A stretch of DNA of 64,000 nucleotides from Yarrowia lipolytica (GCF_001761485.1 NC_090770.1:868001-932000), one strand, 5' to 3'. Shown: positions 10,145-21,566, numbered from the stretch's first letter. A program made the numbers and translations. The notes: generated by a model not told the origin, from the sequence alone.

Positions 10145-10691
10145 TTTTTTTTTGATTCAGCCTAAGTGCACTGGTAGAAATTATATCCAAAGCCTAATTG
10201 TAGATGATGGCACGATTAAATAGAGTTTATTTAGGGGATTTGGTGGGCCACGACTGTATTGGGGGTGTTGTCAGAAGTGACGAAGATCTGCTCGAGTGTA
10301 GCAGCGTCTAGGATAGGGCGGAACCAACGTGGACAGCTTGCCAGTTTAGGATTACTAATCTTGAAAAGTCCGAGTTTGTCTACAGTTTATCTACAGTTCG
10401 TCTACAGTTCTGTCGGCTGCGGTTGTAGTCCCGACTTGTGCACAAATACCATTACTAAGCATACATTTGGGAAATTGTAAGGGTATTTACTTGTCAAAAA
10501 CGATGCCAAATGATTATTCAGCTCTTACTCATCTTTTTGATACTAAACACATGTTTTATACACATTACTTGGTTGCTCTATTCCATTTTTCACCCTTGTA
10601 AATAAAGTTCACAATCTATCAAATTACATACGACTGCATATACCTCACTAGACCATTTTGACAACACTCTCAACAACACACACAACTCACG
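10145..10691. other. Divergent promoter region between COQ6 and the TMS1-like gene
   Basis: No coding frame. It contains three near copies of a short GTCTACAGTT motif around 10379-10410 and A/C-rich leader sequence before 10692. No specific factor site is assigned. Confidence 0.5.
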
Positions 10692-12083
10692 ATGGGAGCG
10701 TTATTATCGATTCCTCTGGCGGTCATCCCGTCCGTCTCGGCCATCGGAACTTGGGCAGCCACCTGTTGCGGCGCAGCAATCGGCTCGGCCATGTGTTCGG
10801 CCTGCAACAAGTGTTCTTCTTCTATCGCCACTCGAGTGGGCTATGCGGTGCTCTTCCTGGTGAACTCGATTCTGTCATGGATCATGCTCACCGACTGGGC
10901 AGTCAAAAAACTGGAGCGCTTCACTCTCGATTACATGAAGTTCAAGTGTCTGGGTGAAGAGTGCACGGGGTTTGTGGCGGTTCAGCGTATGAACTTTGCC
11001 CTCGGAGTGTTCCATCTGATAATGGCGCTGTTGCTGGTGGGCGTGCATTCAACGAAAAACCCGCGGTCCAAGATCCAGAACGGCTACTGGGGTTTCAAGA
11101 TCGCCGCTTGGCTGGCTCTTATTGTCCTATGCTTCCTCATCCCCGAAAAGTTCTTTGTGGTCTGGGGCAACTACTTTGCCATGATCGGCTCGGCCATCTT
11201 CATTCTCATCGGCCTCGTGCTTCTTGTCGACTTTGCCCACTCCTGGGCCGAACAGTGTCTTGAAAGAATCGAGGAGACAGACTCCGGAACATGGAAGTTC
11301 ATTCTCGTGGGATCAACAATGTCCATGTACATTGCCAGCATCGTGCTGACAATTCTCATGTACGTCTTCTTCTGCACTTCGGGCTGCTCCATGAACCAGG
11401 CCGCCGTTACTATCAACCTGGTCATGCTGATGCTCGTCACCCTGGTGTCCGTCAACCAAAACGTGCAGGAGTACAACCCTCGAGCCGGTCTGGCTCAGGC
11501 TGCAATGGTGGCCTTCTACTGCACCTACCTGACTATGAGTGCGGTTTCCACGGAGCCCGATGACAAAAACTGCAACCCGCTGGTGCGGTCCAAGGGCACC
11601 CGAACTGCTTCCATCTTCATCGGAGCGCTGTTTACGTTTGTGGCCATCGCATACACTACGACCCGAGCCGCCACTCGGTCTTCGGTGATTGAGCCTGAGC
11701 CAGAGTCGCTTGTGGACGACACCGTGTACACTGAACCCTCCGCTGTAACCATGCGTCAGCAGGCCATCCGAGCCGCTGTGGAAGAAGGGTCTCTGCCGGA
11801 GTCTGCGCTTCACGAACAGGAGTGGGAGACATTTGAGGCCGATGATGAAAAGTCTACCACTAAATACAACTATGTTCTGTTCCATATTGTGTTTTTGTTG
11901 GCGACCCAATGGACGGCTACCTTGCTGACCATGAACGTTGAGAAGGATGACGTCGGCGACTTTGTACCTGTGGGACGAACCTACTTTTCTTCCTGGGTCA
12001 AGATTGTCAGTGCCTGGATCTGTTACTTCCTGTATACCTGGACTCTGATTGCTCCCGTTTGGTTCCCTGATCGATTCTCTTAG
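10692..12083 (+). CDS. TMS1: TMS1/SERINC family membrane protein
   Basis: A polytopic membrane protein of the SERINC family; yeast Tms1 is vacuolar. Animal SERINCs were proposed to help serine lipid synthesis and are described as lipid scramblases; the fungal role is poorly known. The 463-residue product has about ten to eleven hydrophobic segments. Family marks include the Cys-rich N-terminal part (ATCCGAAIGSAMCSACNKC, about 24-42), the GEECTGFVAVQRMNFALGVFH segment, and the conserved late region FHIVFLLATQWTATLLTMN. An acidic loop (about 340-385) separates the last hydrophobic helices and ends near FSSWVKIVSAWICYFLYTWT. The ATG follows a C/A-rich leader typical of this yeast. It has no intron. 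Confidence 0.94.
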   Translation: MGALLSIPLAVIPSVSAIGTWAATCCGAAIGSAMCSACNKCSSSIATRVGYAVLFLVNSILSWIMLTDWAVKKLERFTLDYMKFKCLGEECTGFVAVQRMNFALGVFHLIMALLLVGVHSTKNPRSKIQNGYWGFKIAAWLALIVLCFLIPEKFFVVWGNYFAMIGSAIFILIGLVLLVDFAHSWAEQCLERIEETDSGTWKFILVGSTMSMYIASIVLTILMYVFFCTSGCSMNQAAVTINLVMLMLVTLVSVNQNVQEYNPRAGLAQAAMVAFYCTYLTMSAVSTEPDDKNCNPLVRSKGTRTASIFIGALFTFVAIAYTTTRAATRSSVIEPEPESLVDDTVYTEPSAVTMRQQAIRAAVEEGSLPESALHEQEWETFEADDEKSTTKYNYVLFHIVFLLATQWTATLLTMNVEKDDVGDFVPVGRTYFSSWVKIVSAWICYFLYTWTLIAPVWFPDRFS

Positions 12084-14333
12084 ATGCCCAACTGCTAACC
12101 CTAGCGCAGCGAGCAGAGCAGAAGCGTCATCTTCTTGTGACGCGATTGCCTTCTAACGATTAATGACGTCGGGAATTATGGCCATAGACCCTCCCCTCTC
12201 AATCTATGCCTATTTTCTTATAACTTATATATACTAATGACATTGTGGACGTGAAAATGAGTGTCAAGGCAGCAGCCACAGTGGTTGTTGGATTGACTTG
12301 CGACTCTAACCACTTACTGGAAATCCACTAATGTATTCCATGTTTCCAGCAGTGAGCAATGTGCAGTACCTACATTTCGCTGGCTTCTAGTGGTTCCAGA
12401 AAGTCATGGTTGGCGAAATCCGCTAGTATACACTACTGTACATAGGTACATCCAGTGCGTGCGACCAGGGGTTGAGACTACCGGCACCGGCACCGGCACC
12501 AGCACTGAGCACTGATCGGAGATAGCTCAGGTGGTGTATAATCAATACATCCCCGGTAGTTGTGTACATCCCGGTAGTTGCGTCGTTATGTCACCAGAAC
12601 CAGTATCTTCAAACTACACTCGTATAGCACGGCACGGCCGACACGGTGGGATTGCAATAGCCGTTGTTAGCACGTTTATCTGAAACTAGAGAGTCATGCC
12701 ATTACGGTATCGTACGGTATTATCGGCAGCTAGTATTGTACTAACGCTTCTACAATAGTAGTATCAACATATGATGCACTACAAGTACTGGTAGGAATGC
12801 GCTCTTGTTACAGTGTCGTACTCGTACATACAAAGCCCCGATAGTGTACGAAGATACGTACTCGGTTCACCAACTACCCATTACCCAGGCATTTCTAGCC
12901 GATACGTAATTAATAGCAACTCCAAGCAAGGGACAAGGAGCCGCTGGCAGCTTTGTGCCCTTGCGGCAATGCATCAGAGATCGATACGACGGGAGAGAGC
13001 AGTTGTTCCGAGTTTTATACTGCGGGTTTCAGATAATTAAAACGTTTGTTTTGGCGGTGATCCGTGGTGAAGATCAATTGACCCACTGTTGGGGATTCTG
13101 CATTCGAGTATCAACAGAAGGTACATAACTGCTACTGTACTTTGCTACCCCTACCCCAAACATAGCATCATCATCCTCGACTGTACAGACCCAGACCCAG
13201 ATAACATTCCAGACTGTCCCATTGAGAGCAAGAAATGCGGGTCTGTACTTTGACGCACAGACCGCATCGTCTATGTGGTTTTTGTCATGTTGGTAGTTTG
13301 GTTTCCTTTTTGGCCCAACAATGACCGGGGCGGTTTGGAGCGTGTGTTTGACTTACAGAGAACAAAAAAATGATGTCAGAAATTCCAGCGTGTACGTAAT
13401 CTCCTCCTCCCCACCCCCCGTCGCCCGCGGTCCTCGGGGCGTGTCACGTGACTGTCTCGGTATCCGCGTCTCTCGTATCGTGTGTCTAGCCGGGTTGTTT
13501 ATTGTTATGGGTGCCTAACTGTAGCAACACCTTAATGTGTCCAAGGTTCTAGATCTAGGGCGGGAATAACGGAAAGATGTTTGTTTTTTCTGACGTGCCA
13601 AATCCAGTGATAGCCGAGATGGGGGGGAAGAAAAATTGCCCCATACGGAAGAGGCGGATCTGGGGAGTTGATTTTGGCAGATTGCCGAGATTGTCGGCCC
13701 GCGTCGACTCGCCAGCCACGCCTCTACCCCGCCCACATCTCTAATATGTGAGCGCGCCCCTAGGTCGCGTACACCACGTGCCAACATGAGAGACGCAGTC
13801 TTGTTATGGCTTGTTCTGGCTTGTTCTGGCTTGTTATGACTCTGGCGTGTTTTGGTCGCGTGCATGCAAGCCCAAGGATCTCCGCAGGATACGAGCCATG
13901 TATCTTTAGTGTGGGAATGGTAAACAGTATGTGTGGTGTGGGAATGGTTGTAGGAGGGGCTTGGAGACGGTCCAGGTACAGCGGGTGTGCCCATGAATTT
14001 GCCCACCAGGGGCGGGTCGAGGAAGGTGGCTACTTTTAAACAGGACGTGTTAGACTGTTCGACGCGTACTATGGGTACAGGTACTTGGACTGTAGCGGTA
14101 TAACAAGCCATCGCGATCCTTCTTGACGATCATAGATGGTTGTAGATGATAAACAACGGTAGTGTCCTACAAGTACTTGTACAAGGGCTTTGAGTCTACT
14201 CGTACAAACGACTGCCTCAATAAAGATACTAATACATAATATTACAAATCGTGAATCATAAATAAAGACCTGGAGGTCATGCGAAGACGACAGTGGGCTG
14301 CCGGAGACACCTGACGGTGTATTTGCAGAGTGG
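12084..14333. other. Intergenic region, no gene seen
   Basis: About 2.2 kb with only short, unconvincing frames. Small repeats are visible: GGCACC repeated at about 12483-12500, and a 10-base unit GGCTTGTTCT repeated about four times at 13800-13836. One TCACGTGA palindrome lies at 13444-13451. Many GTAC-centred short palindromes are scattered through it. Confidence 0.55.
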
Positions 14334-14780
14334 TTAACAGTTTCCAAGCTGCAACAAGCTCTTGGCAGCTCCCATGCTGGCGGGAGTGCCCTTGAGCAAC
14401 GAGCCTGGGGGGGCCCGCATGGGGGTTTCTGTGGCGGGCGGCTTTGGAGACGAGGCCTCCTCCAGCGCAGCCAAGCTCACGTTGGTTTGCTTGGTGTTGA
14501 TTTTGTAAAGGGCCAATTGGAGCCGCATCTTGAGCCGGTCGGCGTGCTCTCGAATCTTGCCGTCGTTGCCGTCCTTACACTCCTCCTGGGACTTTGGTGG
14601 CAGCAACAGAGGCGACAGGATATCCTGTGTGAAGAGCTTTTTGTTGGGGCCCTGCTGGAGCGACGATTTGCACACTCCCCGGGGCTTTCGGTATGGGGAT
14701 CCGGTGGACTTGAGGGGGCTGAGGGCGCCCATCTTCATGTTGGAGATGTCTCCGAGAACCTCTCTGTGGACGGTGGTCAT
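14334..14780 (-). CDS. NRM1/WHI5-type G1/S transcription repressor
   Basis: A small protein of 148 residues starting MTTVHREVLGDISN. The segment RLKMRLQLALYKINTKQ at about 82-98, followed by VSLAALE, matches the GTB motif by which Whi5 and Nrm1 bind the SBF and MBF transcription factors to hold back G1/S genes. The rest is short, basic and rich in Ser/Thr-Pro sites (LSPLK, GSPYR, ILSPLL, SSPKP, ETPMR), as expected for a CDK target. The ATG at 14780 was chosen because the slightly longer frame begins with a non-ATG codon. MCB-like ACGCG sites lie upstream, as expected of an MBF-regulated NRM1. Whether it acts as Nrm1 or Whi5 cannot be told from sequence. Confidence 0.72.
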   Translation of the reverse strand: MTTVHREVLGDISNMKMGALSPLKSTGSPYRKPRGVCKSSLQQGPNKKLFTQDILSPLLLPPKSQEECKDGNDGKIREHADRLKMRLQLALYKINTKQTNVSLAALEEASSPKPPATETPMRAPPGSLLKGTPASMGAAKSLLQLGNC

Positions 14781-16587
14781 TGTGTGCAAGAAGATGTGAA
14801 ATGTGGCGACTGGTAGAGGGAGTACTGGTCCTCGACGATGGGCATGCCATGATATATGTATAGGGTCTTTGGGTGTGTAGGTATGTAAGGCGCGTTGGAA
14901 ATTAGGTTGTTTGAGAGTTTACGCGACGGGGGAAACGGGGCTGTATAACGTGACAGGAGGGTGATTGAGGCGGGGGGAAGGGGAAATCCGATTATTTTCG
15001 CCTCTTGTCTAGATTTTTTCTCTCTAGTCGCCAAAAAACACCCTTTTTCCACGTAAAAAGCCCTCCCCGAATCCCTACGCGACACGACTGTACAACTCTG
15101 TTTCGAATAGAATTACGACTCTGCACTAGAGGGATGTGCAAGTATAACAGGAATGAGTGTGGAGGAAACACACATAATATTTTGGCCAAGACGAGCTCAA
15201 TCCAAGCAGACGGGACATTATTATCGGTCTATTGGGCGGTGGTAGTTCCATATGGCCGTGTTTCCAAGCCCTGTTTCCAAACCCCTTTCCCCCTTTTTTC
15301 CCAGATCCCCCTCCCCTTCCCCAGATCCCCCTCTGTTGTCCCACAGGGTACGTACAGTGTACCATCTCCCCTTCCTACACCTGTCCATACATACAGCTCG
15401 TCAACACACGCTCTGTAATTACATGACTCCCTTCCATCAGCATCTCATTGTTTCTGCAATACAGCATATAGTGTTTATACACTGTACATATCATGTGTGT
15501 GTATGTATTCTTGGACCCCCCGCCAACCTTACGCGTCGCGTATGAGACAGAGTAGACAGTAGAAGGGCGGGAATAGAGACGGCTACCGACTGTTGGATAC
15601 CGTCGACCACTTCCAAGCGCTCGTCTCCTCTCGTCTCTTTCTCGTCTTTCTCGTCTTCTCCTCTTGTTCTGTCCTGTGTTGGATTCGCCTCAATATCAAC
15701 TTTTCAACCCGTCGCCTCCAAACTCCATTCTCACACACTGTACCCCTTCAAGGCCATCTCCAACACCTATTTTTGGGTTGCATATTCATCTATTACGCTT
15801 TTTTCTTTTCAAAGCCTCACGCCAACGCCCCTGCCAACCCCTGACGTCATTCCCGAGCCTCCCACTGTAGCCGCACCACCAGTAGAAACGTTTCCCAAAC
15901 AGGCTCTAAACATTCCCAAACTGGAGTGTCGGAATGCACCGAGCCCAAAAATGGACATTCCTGAAATTTACCCCTGAAAAGAAACGCTCAAAAAAAGGGG
16001 AATAAATGCGAATAAATAGACAAAAAAGGGGAAATCGGCAGACCCGACCGCCTGTAATTGATTCCACCTCATGTCATGGCGCTAGCTGCCCTCGTTCGCC
16101 AACACAAAGTGTCCACTCCAGACCCGCTCCCACCGCATTCCACAACGCAATGCATAGAATACTCGTGTATGTACCACCGTGGATAAACAAAAGACGTTAC
16201 GCAGGGTAGAGCGGAAGCGACTTTCCCGTCAGAATGCGAGAATGTGCGCTGGTGACGTGCGCGGGAGGGTGCGACAGGTGTGACATGACCGTCTGTTTAC
16301 TCCATAGATATAAGGTGTGTATGTATGTACAGGGTGCAGTCTTGCGAGAGTGTGTTGGCAAAAGAAAACATATAAACAGGGGTAAGAGAACGGTAACTCG
16401 CACTAACCATCGGGAGATGCAGCTGTGAGAAGGCTCTTTTTGTGTACAGTACGAGTACACAAGTGTACTTGAACTTGTATCACCATGCATGCACTTGTTG
16501 CACATTACAGTTGGAGACAGTTTATCATGTCGTCATGTGTCACATCTGGACCTGCCTCATGGATACACAATGCACGGAAGATACCGA
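14781..16587. other. Promoter side of the NRM1-like gene; otherwise no gene
   Basis: About 1.8 kb with no credible coding frame. The first 300 bases upstream of the NRM1-like start hold ACGCGAC (14921-14927) and ACGCGACACGA (15077-15087); ACGCGT lies further up at 15531-15536. Pyrimidine-rich tracts fill 15250-15700. Confidence 0.55.
14921..15087. promoter_or_regulatory. MCB/SCB-like ACGCG sites upstream of the NRM1-like gene
   Basis: ACGCGAC at 14921-14927 and ACGCGACACGA at 15077-15087 lie 140-310 bases upstream of the minus-strand start at 14780. A full MCB, ACGCGT, lies further up at 15531-15536. In yeasts ACGCG sites bind MBF, and NRM1 is itself an MBF target that closes a feedback loop. 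The sites are seen; their use is inferred. Confidence 0.5.
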
Positions 16588-17586
16588 TCAACTGGGACGG
16601 CCCAAACGACCAGATTCTGAACGGGAGCCAGAAGTAGAGCCGTACTTGGGAGTACCCCTTCCTTTACGGACTATCCCATACGCTTCAGACTCCGACCTGC
16701 GAGGAGAAGCATCTCTGGGTCTTCGGGAGTGAGGCTCCATGTTGGCAGTATTGATGTGTCGAACAATGTCCTGTTTAATTCTCTGTTCAGAAATCCGTTC
16801 AGAGGGAGATCGGCTTCTCGGTCTGCGACTGTGTCGGTCGTCCCACCTCCGTAGTCGTTCGGTCGACTCGCTGTGGTCTCTGTATCTCTCCTCGGTCTGT
16901 CGCTTTTTCTTTCGTATGTCGAATCCCTTCTTGTCGGTTTCCTCAGACCGACGCTTCTCCCGGCTTCTGTCTCGGGGTCTGTCTCGGGGTCTGTCTCTGT
17001 CTCTGTCTCTGTCTCTGTCTCTGTCTCGTCGGCGTCTTCTAGACCTCCCTGGTGACCTCGATCCGTGTCTGTCTCTGCAGCTCGCACCCTGTCTGGGTTC
17101 TTCCTCCTCCCATCTCATTTCTCCACACTTGACGACCCTGACACTCTCCAGAGGCCTGTAGTTGTCGTCAACAGGTATATCGCCCAAAGCTTTGAGGTAC
17201 TCCAACGCAGCTGGCTCCAGCAGGCGCCCGAACACAGTGTTGGAGGTAGACAAGTGTGGGTATCCCTCTAGTGTGATGAACCACTGGCACAGATTTCGCC
17301 CCTTGTCATTAGAAGCCATGCACAGGTATCCGCCCTCCGACAAGTCGCACCAGCCGGGACTCTCGATCGGAAACTCGCCGTCGTCAAACACAGATCGGCC
17401 CACGTCTCCTCCTTGAACAATGAACTCGGGAGCCACCAATCTGTGGATGTCACTATTCTTGTATCCATCTGGCGCCGCACACAGGCCGACAAAGTTCTTG
17501 CATGCCTGTGGAGCTCGGTCCGGGAACAATTCGAGAAACAGTCGTTTTCTCCCCGCCGGGCTTTGCACGTCCAGGTATGCTCTCAT
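16588..17586 (-). CDS. Cyclophilin-type peptidyl-prolyl isomerase with RS-rich tail
   Basis: A 332-residue protein. Residues 1 to about 155 form a cyclophilin domain: RAPQACKNFVGLC, the IHRLVAPEFIVQGGD segment with the catalytic-type Arg and Gln, GGYLCMASNDKGRNLCQWF, and NTVFGRLLEP. The rest is charged and rich in Arg-Asp, Arg-Ser and Arg-Glu dipeptides, with an RD run at about 195-210 coded by a near-perfect GTCTCT-type repeat (16975-17025 on the plus strand). SR cyclophilins of this build (human PPIG type) are nuclear and work with the splicing machinery or the RNA polymerase II tail. The positions of human CypA Trp121 and His126 appear to be His and Asn here, which predicts weak cyclosporin binding and perhaps altered activity. 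A single ATG opens the frame. Confidence 0.87.
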   Translation of the reverse strand: MRAYLDVQSPAGRKRLFLELFPDRAPQACKNFVGLCAAPDGYKNSDIHRLVAPEFIVQGGDVGRSVFDDGEFPIESPGWCDLSEGGYLCMASNDKGRNLCQWFITLEGYPHLSTSNTVFGRLLEPAALEYLKALGDIPVDDNYRPLESVRVVKCGEMRWEEEEPRQGASCRDRHGSRSPGRSRRRRRDRDRDRDRDRDRPRDRPRDRSREKRRSEETDKKGFDIRKKKRQTEERYRDHSESTERLRRWDDRHSRRPRSRSPSERISEQRIKQDIVRHINTANMEPHSRRPRDASPRRSESEAYGIVRKGRGTPKYGSTSGSRSESGRLGRPS

Positions 17587-19247
17587 GTGTGTTGTAGCGG
17601 GCAGTAGTTGGAATATTGCTATCAGAGTTTGTCAGGCGTAATATTTACATGCAGAATATGACTACATACATAGCATCTGACAATCCACAGAGTGTTTAAA
17701 GATGGTTTAAAAAGACGCATTTGGCGGTCCATGTTGCTGTTCAGAGCCCGTTTCATGTCATTTTCCATCTCTGGACCGTTTCTAGTCCCTTTTTGAGCGC
17801 CTGTCTCAGCCCATGTTTCCAACCAAATTACCAAGTAAACGGCCTTGTATACTTGACTCGATTACTTACTGTATCTCAAGGTTACAGTAGGTTTCGATCG
17901 ACCGTTTCTATTTAGACGCTCATTTTCCGTAATTCAAATTAAGGAGAATTCTGGGAACTACTGTAGAACGCGCAGCGACGATCGCTCACCCCGGATCTGC
18001 ATTGTAGAAAAAAAGAGCGAGCTGTGCATATCATACACGGCCTGTCGCGGTAGACGTGTTCAGCGCGGAACAAGAATCGCGAGACCCCGAGCTCAGTGTC
18101 TGCAACCACGGGATGAGATGGATGACATGTCTTTCGTCTGATACCCCACTTTCTCGTCAGACCACACGCCCTCCACCAAGCTCCATATTCGTATACCGCA
18201 CTAAGTACGATACGAGCACCGATACCGTATCAATAGTGTCGCTCCCATTCACCATTCTCCTGTGTAATATCCATTCACCATTCTCCTGTGTAACGTCCAT
18301 TCTGACGATATCCCTCGTTCAACCACCCACGGTCAATCTCACACTGTGCACACTCACCGCTCGATCTGAGATCGCAGCTTCCAGAACAAAGAAGCCCCCC
18401 TTTTTTTCTCTCCTTCATCGCTAAACCTCAGCCCTGGGTCCTTGTCTGGAGGATACGTCTCGTCTGTCTTCCTGTCCTTAGGGCATGTTTCAGCTCGCGT
18501 ATTTTAGACTCCCGCCGTTCCAACGAAGCACACTAATCGGGCTTTAGCACGCAGTGCATTCTTCCCTTTGTTTGGGGTAACGATACCTACCACCGGCCCC
18601 GAAGGAACGTTCAGGGCCATGGTCCACTTTTAGCCCCTTGGTACGCCCCAGCTGCACCTTAGAGAATGTGCAGGGCTGACTCGAACCTGGTCGGTACGCG
18701 GCGTGTCGTGCAAGATGGATGGCGCGTATAGTTCATCGGTCGAATATCAGATGCGAGCGACAATGGGTAGGCGAAGAGTGTGACAGAACCTCAGACAGAC
18801 GACAGTCTGGGGTCGCAGGTGTGAGACAGTCTTGTAGCTACAAGTAGCACTGGTGTCTCGCACCGATCGGTTGCATTCTGTCTCAGCCAAAGGGGTAACT
18901 TCCAACCTTGGTTGTGTTTCAGCCCGTGATGGAGTCATTGCACTGTGGGAATGCAGGGCCAGGAACCTACTGGTTGAGAGTTCGCAGGACTGCCAAGGTC
19001 AGGCGCGTTGGTCGTGTCGGGTGAGACAGCACGTTGGGCAAAAAAAAGGCGAGCAGGCGTGCTGTGTCATCTTCGCGATCAACAGTAACGAACTCGGTAC
19101 CCACCGCTGAATCACTCGACCATCATTCTAAGGTGAGATTCATAGTAATGGTATGAGCTCTACTAAAGCGCCAGGATGAACATGAACTGCTCACCTTCGG
19201 AAAAGTCACTCGGTCAAAAAAAAAATGAAAAAAGCCGAATTCGACTC
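17587..19247. other. Gene-poor stretch
   Basis: No convincing gene in about 1.65 kb. A 26-bp direct repeat beginning CCATTCACCATTCTCCTG occurs twice, at 18245 and 18271. The part next to 17587 should include the promoter of the cyclophilin gene. Confidence 0.5.
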
Positions 19248-19319
19248 TGCCTTCGACCAGATTTGAACTGATGATCTCAGCATTACTAGTGCTGCGCCTT
19301 ACCACTTGGCCACGAAGGC
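19248..19319 (-). tRNA. tRNA-Thr (anticodon AGT)
   Basis: A complete cloverleaf on the minus strand, 72 bases, no intron. Acceptor strands GCCTTCG and CGAAGGC pair fully with discriminator A. The anticodon stem CAGCA/TGCTG closes loop CTAGTAA, anticodon AGT. The T arm is ATCAG/CTGGT around TTCAAAT. The wobble A would be read as inosine, for ACU and ACC codons. A T-run that could stop RNA polymerase III lies just past the 3' end on this strand (19216-19225 region). Confidence 0.95.
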
Positions 19320-21038
19320 GGCGATTGCATTTGTCAGGGCCCGGTTTGAGTGTATCTAGACTCTCATCAGAATTTGAACCTTAATTGATGTTGAATTTGG
19401 ACGCGTGACCGTGTCGGGACGTGGTTGAAATACTGTATAAATAGGAGGTCTTCTAGAACAGTGTGAATACGTACGCCGACACCCAGACAATGGCAGTGAG
19501 ACCGGATAAACCGACATACAGGCCGGATAAATCTAATGCCACAATGAGACCGTCGACGACCGTCACAGAATGCTCATGTCATCTGAGAGGCAACTTGCAC
19601 ATCTATCCTGTATCAATCGTGGAGCGTGTAAAACGTCTCTGTTGTGATCAACATGGTCTGCTCGTGTCATTGACCTAGTAGCTGTCCACATTGTCTGCTT
19701 CGTTGGGATTGCATGTCCATTGTCTGGAGGTCGGAGATGGTGTACGTGGATCCTCGGCGTCTTTTCCTTTTTCTTCTGGTGCTCTTCATGACTTGGTCGC
19801 TATGTCTTTGTTTTCTGCGGGCCGGGGAATGATCCCACCTGCTCACGTCACGTGAATGGTAGTCCTGTGTTCATGTCACGTGACTATCTGGGCCGTGTTC
19901 ACGTCACGTGGCTCTGTGGTCAACCCAGCAAATCTCCATCATGCACTGTATTTCTTGTAGTAAGGCACACATACCGTGTACCTGTAGTCCGGCTTCCAAG
20001 CAGGGCAGTGCGGATTGTCTCTAACAAGGGATTTCGCGACATGTATTGGTGGCGAAATTGTCATCAATAGGCTACAGCACGCGTCACTGTGGTCTCATAC
20101 AGGGCACGTCTCATCTGCAACAGATCGTCATCGGTGCATGCAAGTAAGGGTGATGGGGGGATAGGTGTTGGCGACGTGTTCGAGGGATAGTAGATGTGGT
20201 TGGTGATGTGGTCGATTCTTCATGTGATGCGAGAGCAATAATTACGGATACTTGTACGAATACTTCTTCGAGGATCCTATACTTGGTCCAATTAGAACCC
20301 ACAAGAACAGTTCAGTATGTATATGTACCCACAGTTTTGATATTGGATGGAGTATAGAATGCGGTTTCAGAGAACGGTCCGACCAAGCCAGAACATACAA
20401 CTACTACAAGTAGCACCGACCCACCCACCAAAAAACATCTTGTGCTGGATCTCCAATACCTTTTGGTGAATAGTCCCAAGGTCTTGCTGTCAGATCATCA
20501 GAACGGGTCCGTAAATGGCTTCAAACTGCGAAATCCGACATTATAACGAGAAAATAGTCATAATTAGTACAAAAAAAAGCAATCACACTACTGTTTTTCA
20601 AAAGCCCCGGTTTTCGCATGTTTTCTCTTTTTTTTATTCTAATGATTCATTACATTTTTTTCCCTGAAATTAATCTTTACGTTCTTATTGAAAAATCAGG
20701 ATTCACAAATATGTAACGGATCGGTGATGGGTCAATCCTCAAGATATCCCTAGGTACGAACGGGGGAACCGCTTCGTCCCTACTCTACCAGAGCAATTAC
20801 ACCCAATAGTACGAGCTCCGGAAAAGTCGTATAAAAACATAAACATAACTTACATACTTGTGAGTGGTGGCTTATTATATATACGGCATCTCAAACCCTA
20901 ACTCTGTAAAGCAACGTCACTATCCACGTGACTTAGCCACGGCGATACCAAGTGGTTCATCCATAATTGACACACTCATGGACTAACATAAAACACCTTA
21001 TGACTAGCTTCTGAATCGTAACAAAATAACATTTACCA
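19320..21038. other. Gene-poor stretch between tRNA genes
   Basis: About 1.7 kb without a credible coding frame. It holds three evenly spaced CACGTG sites (19847-19911) and an AT-rich part at 20520-20720. Confidence 0.5.
19847..19911. promoter_or_regulatory. Three GTCACGTG sites at exact 28-bp spacing
   Basis: GTCACGTG starts at 19847, 19875 and 19903, each preceded by TCAC or TCAT. The first two extend to the palindrome TCACGTGA. CACGTG is the core bound by Cbf1-type bHLH proteins, and RTCACRTG is the S. cerevisiae CDEI sequence. There is no gene start within several hundred bases, so the purpose is open. Confidence 0.7.
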
Positions 21039-21127
21039 GAGGACGTGGCGTAATGGTAGCGCATTGGATTTCGGTTCTTCTGAACGACGTCCTCCAAAGG
21101 CTGCGGGTTCGAGTCCTGTCGTCCTCT
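21039..21127 (+). tRNA. tRNA-Arg (anticodon TCG) with a 17-bp intron
   Basis: Acceptor strands GAGGACG (21039-21045) and CGTCCTC (21120-21126) pair fully. The D arm GCGTAATGGTAGCGC is typical of eukaryotic tRNA-Arg. Anticodon stem TTGGA/TCCAA encloses TTTCGG, then an intron at about 21075-21091 in the usual place after position 37. The intron contains CGA, which can pair with the anticodon TCG as tRNA introns usually do. TCG reads CGA, an Arg codon seen often in the genes of this window. A T-run follows at 21127-21133. Confidence 0.92.
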
Positions 21128-21566
21128 CTTTTTGCCCCTACTTTGCGTGATAACTCGAGATATCAACGGTATCACAGCAAAGACTTTCTTTGTTTTTTTG
21201 TCTCTCCAAGAACATAATCTGCACCGCTATTTTAGCGCCATCCACAAGTGCGCCGACTACACAACAATGGCCGCCCAAACACGGATCGACACCAAACCTG
21301 CGATAGCCATGTTTTGACGCCGGGCTCGTGACCAAAGGCAAAAACCACATTCCTGGCAAATAATACGAGCTCCAAGATTTGCAATCGATAAGAGTCTTAC
21401 AGTATGTACTACTGTGGTCGTGTGAGAGGTCTTCCCATCAGTCAGCAGTCAGCTACATGTCCACAGTAGAAGGCGACATGCTACAGTAGGAGTCGAGAAA
21501 CATTGTCATATCGTCTCTAATACTCCGGCAGCTCCAAAACTACAGAATGGGCGAGTCGCCGATAGT

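Noticed and set aside
9035-10165. 376-codon frame opposite COQ6
   Set aside because: Shadow of COQ6 on the other strand; no family resemblance.
20712-20854. Possible 143-bp solo LTR (TGTAAC...TTACA) upstream of tRNA-Arg
   Set aside because: Terminal repeats match only loosely, no target duplication, and no similarity to the LTR at 26782.
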